Origin: Sthenelais limicola
Lineage: Eukaryota > Annelida > Polychaeta > Phyllodocida > Sigalionidae
Length of the DNA: 64,000 nt
Assembly: GCA_942159475.1 (NCBI GenBank)
Contig: OW804097.1
Location: forward strand, 40,002,298 to 40,066,297
Direction: 5' to 3'
Shown: piece after piece, positions 60,070 to 64,000 of the stretch
How the letters are laid out: each line of letters begins with the position of its first letter
How positions within the stretch are numbered: position 1 is the first letter of the stretch
Program-made: the position numbers and the translations under genes
Notes under the pieces: model-generated
What the model saw: only the letters and a program-made list of their open reading frames with translations
Database searches by the model: none
Told to the model about the DNA's origin: nothing

Positions 60070-60840
60070 CATTGGATTAATAATTCTTATACGAAAATTG
60101 GGAGCCTCACTGGACTTTAATCTCTTATGATATGTTTCATATTGAGAACTGAGCAGTGGTGGGTCGTCGTACCCAGCTCATTGTGTGTTTCTACATCGTC
60201 GCAGATTGGATTTTATTCAAGTCTTCACAGATAGGATGTTTATGAAGTTATCTGTGAAAATCAAAACACCAAGGAATACTAACAAGCATCATCACAGATG
60301 AAGGAAATATATATACAATCATACAATCATATGTCGAATGAATGTTAGATATGTTTGTATATGTTCTAAAAATAATTGTGTTATATGTGTTTGTGGGCAG
60401 AGGGTCAATGACATGTCATACTTGCCGCTGCCATTATCTTTACCATTACTGAATGGTTATTTGGCTATAACTTCAATTATAGAACTCCGATGGTGATGAC
60501 ATTGCATATATATTAAATTGTTCGGTGAATTCTGAGTAAACCCTTTTGTTTGCAAGAGTTGATTTAATTCCTTCCATTCAAATCGTTATGTTTTTCATTA
60601 TATGTCATGGATCACGATTCAACTGGTTGTTTTTATTCATGATTCATTTCTATTGGCAGAAAGGGTCAATGAAATTATTATATCTATAATATGTTATTGG
60701 ATATGAAATGAATAAAGAATCTGTATATAATATAACCATTGTCTTGTCTTCTTTGCTTCAATTGCGCTCCTATTTCTACATTATCTACAGCATCCCCGCC
60801 CCCCCCCTGAATCCTGGCCCACCACGCTACCACTGCGCTA
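60070..60840. other. No gene seen; possible 3' UTR and poly(A) signal
   Basis: AT-rich DNA downstream of the minisatellite. AATAAA near 60712 followed by T-rich sequence could end the transcript of the 58.5-59.1 kb gene. A poly-C run lies at 60798-60807. Confidence 0.3.
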
Positions 60841-60852
60841 AAAATAGATTTC

Positions 60853-61038
60853 TGAGTGCACGAATCGCTGATACGAAAAACGCTGCGTGAACCGCTGATA
60901 CGAAAAACGCTGCGCGAATCACCGGTACGAAAAACGCTGCGCGAATACGCTGAGACGAAAAATTTCGTATCAAAAGTGGGGACAAGAATTTCGTATCCAA
61001 TTTCGTATCGCGCGGATACGTTGCGCGGGAGAGTGCAG
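60853..61038. mobile_element. Inverted-repeat element family E, copy 2, with internal 27-bp repeats
   Basis: Three to four units of CGCTGATACGAAAAACGCTG followed by CGCGAA stand in tandem at 60864-60960. Then come TTTCGTATC repeats in both orientations, and the right end GCGCGGGAGAGTGCAG. The right end is the reverse complement of the left end of 52482-52700. It is strongly CpG-rich in an AT-rich region. Small ORFs on both strands are repeat artefacts. Confidence 0.6.
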
Positions 61039-61039
61039 T

Positions 61040-62160
61040 AAGTTGATTCGAAATGCTTATTTTATTTATATTATTCAGGATGTTTATACAGCAAGTCAAA
61101 TGATAATAACCATGTTACCGATAGGTCAAGTATGAGGTACATGAATCCGAACGAGGAATAGCCATGGAATTCAACGAGGAATAGCCATGGTTTTCCGCCC
61201 ACTGCTGTGTCTATTTACTAAGGCTAGTGCTAGTATATATATGCTATGCTTAGTTAGACCTATGCTAACATGAATTTGGTGCTTGATTTCTGAAAATCCA
61301 CTTGTTCACACATATAATTAATCAATACCTGCCATACTTGCTTTACCAGCTGGGCATAACCTGGTTTAGGTTATTATGTAATAATTTACTCAATTTATCA
61401 AAAGGTTACATATAGTTGTATACACAAATCCTGTTAGCGTTTGGAGCGATAGTCAGCGATAGTGATAGTTGAGGGCAGTTAGCCCACTGGAGAATATGAA
61501 ATATTTTGTGGGAGTGGTCGCGCAATTGCTGGCTTTGGACTCAGAGGCATGAGATTCTTGTCGATTCCAACGACGCTGTGGGCACCACTTCTCCTCCGTC
61601 CTATATTACACAAGGCTTTAGTGGAAGGCCTGCTATAAGGGCTGACCAAACAGTCCGATAGAGATGATACAACAACAAACTTGTCCCTCTGATTCGAGAA
61701 CTCTGAGAACTTGTAAAGGAAAGTGTAGATTAATAGTTATTAACACGAATCTGGTGCTTAATCGAGGACCTTCTAGACTCAACTAGGATAACAATGATTT
61801 GGTAGCAGAATCCACTAGAAAGTCATGAGTGTCCCCACACCATAGCCAACAATTATCCCACCATATAAATTACTGAGTCAATTTTGCTCCCAACTGGTCT
61901 CGTGCATGACTTGGACCTCACTGGCTAATTACTTAGATCGGGCAAACAAGCTTTTAAATTTCGCGGGGAATGTGTCCCAAGCATGTGATTTCCTCTTCTG
62001 GTCAGTCCCGCCTCGGACGTAATTTATACATATATTCCACGAATATCCACCATAGATCCCAATAAATTATATTTAAAGCAGTAGCGATAAAATATAATAC
62101 ATATTACAAAAATACTATACATCGTTAAACAAAAATCTTCACCCAGAATACAAACGAACT
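61040..62160. other. No gene seen; one weak tRNA-like phrase
   Basis: Near 61525-61590 (+), GTCGCGCAATTGCTGG, TGGACTCAGAGGC and GTCGATTCCAACGAC recall a degraded Leu/Ser-type tRNA. Pairing is poor and it is not called as a gene. The rest shows no exon-like signal. Confidence 0.35.
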
Positions 62161-62167
62161 GGAAAGT

Positions 62168-62240
62168 GTAAGTAGTATAATTAAATGGTCCCCGAAATAT
62201 AAAATTTATATTTCGGGGACCATTTAATTATATTACTTAC
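62168..62240. repeat. 73-bp palindrome with one mismatch
   Basis: Two 36-base arms around a single central A pair with one mismatch. The tip is GAAATATAAA-A-TTTATATTTC, with GGTCCCCG/CGGGGACC in each arm. It is the most perfect inverted repeat in the window by mismatch rate. Confidence 0.9.
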
Positions 62241-62850
62241 ATGTAGACGTTTATGATGCTTTTATGATGAAACTGTGAGCATTTTCAGCGGTATTAGCCA
62301 TAAACAAGGAGGACAGGGACTAGTAAGTTGGTTGTTTGTTTGTGTGTATTGGGGTTCAACGCCTAGGCCAACATGAGGCCTTTATCATACAAATAACTTT
62401 TCAGCTATTGACTATCCCCATTCTGGACATTGATCAATAGATTTCCGGTAACTCCTTCGATAATATCTGGTATTACCGGGAGGTAAATGGCCGTCTTATA
62501 AATGCCTTTCCAGTTGGAATTAAATTTCTTCACATTTTGCCAAATCAAAAAATGAAGGTAACTGTTCCTCCTAACAGAAGGGACCGCCGTTTTGCATGGT
62601 TTGTTTATCCCTAGGCTAACTTTACAAACTACTCTTTAAACGAAGGTTGCAGTAAAAGCTTTAAGGAGAGGATAAAGTATAGAATGGCGGAAACTTAGAG
62701 TAAAAGGAAGGCAGTAAGTCATATTGATGGTGCTTATATGGGACCCCCACATGAGAGGAAAGGATAGCCACAGCCATCCAATCCTGCATAAAAAGATGAG
62801 AAATGTTTGTTTGAAATTTTTTATTTAACAAGGCTGAACATTTTATTATA

Positions 62851-63040
62851 TTAAAGCTGCATTCTCAGCTATTACCACAAACAAAATATTTGCTAAATTT
62901 ACTCATATTATGACTTATATGACTGCATCATCAATATTCTGCTGCAGTTATATGTGTTTACAAGAATTTGAAGTCGATTTGGCCGAGCAAAAAATGGCTG
63001 CCGGTGAGCGATCAAAACCTTACAACTCCTATACTCACTT
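62851..63040. mobile_element. MITE family B, 3'-truncated copy
   Basis: It starts TTAA then AGCTGCATTCTCAGCTATTACC and follows the family (TATTCTGCTGCAGTTATAT, TACAAGAATTTGAAGTCG, GGCCGAG, GCCGGTGAGCGAT). The matching right terminus is not found, so the right end is approximate. Confidence 0.6.
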
Positions 63041-63299
63041 TTAAGGCTTTCACACGAGTTTCTAACACCATTGTGAAAGTTCTACTATGTAATGGAAGAG
63101 TGGATTGAGGACTGAGGTAATATAATCCCTAGTAGGTGACAGGCTGTCGTTCTCGAGTTTCTAACTTTCAACGACATGTATTTCTCCAACGATGAAAAAT
63201 ATGTGATGCGTCACGGGAAATGAGTCTTAAGTCGTCAAAAATGTATTTTGAAATGGATTTAAAAGATGGGATCAAGGACAAACGATTCCAACCAAGTTA

Positions 63300-63560
63300 A
63301 CCTTTAGCACATCAAATAAGTACTTTTATTACATACGCATTGCTCTGAGAACAACACTCTAGAGACAGTTATGCACAGCGCGTATTTCACTAGTTAGTTA
63401 CATTTGGTAGTCATGCCAACCAATGCATTTTTTTTACCAAGTTTACTGCTAAAATTCAACATTATGATTAAAAAGATTATTCTCTGTATATTATTAAAAG
63501 CATATAGAATACAACTGTTTACTCATATGTTGGTTTCAGTCGCTTGTGCGATATTCATGC
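63300..63560. repeat. Inverted relative of 28475-28670
   Basis: The reverse complement follows the order GACTGAAACCAAC, then TAGTGAAATACGC, CTCTAGAG and TCAGAGCAATGCGTA, as at 28 kb. Here only one arm of the 28 kb palindrome is present, so this copy shows the element before, or without, the hairpin. Confidence 0.5.
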
Positions 63561-64000
63561 TCCTTCAACCAACTCTATTGGTTACCCTGTATTTATATCT
63601 TTGTATGTTTGAAAACAGGTTACTGATCTTTCTGGATGGATAACCAGAATTAAAGTAGTTGAATATACTTCCCTAGAATGACCGTAGAAATGCGAAGACA
63701 TATAAAGTATACAGCCTTGAGACCTAGTGCATGTACTGATACAACTAAGACCCAAAAATGAATCAAAAAGATCTTGTGGAAAAGACATTTGAAAAAAAAA
63801 ATGTTTTTGCGACTTATGACTTTATGACATAGCACATAATATCAACGCTGCAGTAGTCATTAATATTGTAACTTGTTATAAGTGTTGCATTTGTGTGGAA
63901 TACCAGAGCAGCTATTTATTCATTAGAGTATTTGATATTTGTAGATGAAGTTTGAGAGGAGTAGAATTCCGTGGTCAATTCTAATCTGGGAGAAGAAGCT

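Noticed and set aside
59171..60130. Overlapping 130-320 codon proline/serine or glycine/tryptophan ORFs
   Set aside because: Composition artefacts of a C-rich minisatellite, open in most frames on both strands.

Overview
The window is AT-rich, repeat-dense nuclear DNA from an animal, most likely an invertebrate. The evidence is intron-split coding sequence, many short inverted-repeat elements, tRNA-derived repeats, long microsatellite and minisatellite tracts, and one tyrosine-recombinase retrotransposon of a type common in aquatic invertebrates, fish and fungi. No bacterial operon, rRNA cluster or CRISPR array is present. The species cannot be named from the sequence.

The best understood object is a 5,925-bp Ngaro-like (DIRS-order) retrotransposon at 45907-51831, read on the minus strand. 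It has the split direct repeat layout A1 - ORFs - B1 - A2 - B2. The B copies (229 bp) and A copies (154 bp) look identical on reading. It carries gag, a reverse transcriptase/RNase H polyprotein and a tyrosine recombinase. The gag-pol overlap has a textbook -1 frameshift signal (A AAA AAC, 7-nt spacer, 10-bp stem). Gag is interrupted by a 378-bp insert with a 5-bp duplication inside its zinc-finger region. Pol and the recombinase each carry one in-frame TGA followed by C. The element sits in the right end of a short inverted-repeat element (MITE); removing it restores that MITE's terminal repeat and TTAA target site with no target duplication.

Host-like coding sequence is sparse. The best case is a pair of terminal exons at 58486-58587 and 58822-59109 (+), joined in phase 0 by consensus splice sites. 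Weaker candidates are a six-cysteine secreted-peptide-like last exon (21684-21791), a frameshifted coding remnant (4580-5040), a last exon at 33030-33194, a first exon at 5320-5418 and a minus-strand ORF near 8 kb. A short minus-strand ORF at 53597-53722 lies below a TATA box and a poly(A) signal, inside or next to a candidate LTR.

Region by region: 1-4 kb holds a degenerate tandem repeat, a purine tract and foldback hairpins. 4-9 kb holds the coding remnant and weak exon candidates. 9-20 kb is non-coding with tRNA-like pieces and MITEs. 20.3-21.3 kb is an 18-bp minisatellite. 22-33 kb is MITEs, a 99-bp palindrome and pyrimidine tracts. 33-45 kb is dispersed repeats. 45.6-51.8 kb is the nested MITE and retrotransposon. 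52-56 kb holds a further inverted-repeat element and the candidate LTR. 56.6-60.1 kb is satellites around the two-exon gene. 60-64 kb is repeats and a 73-bp palindrome.
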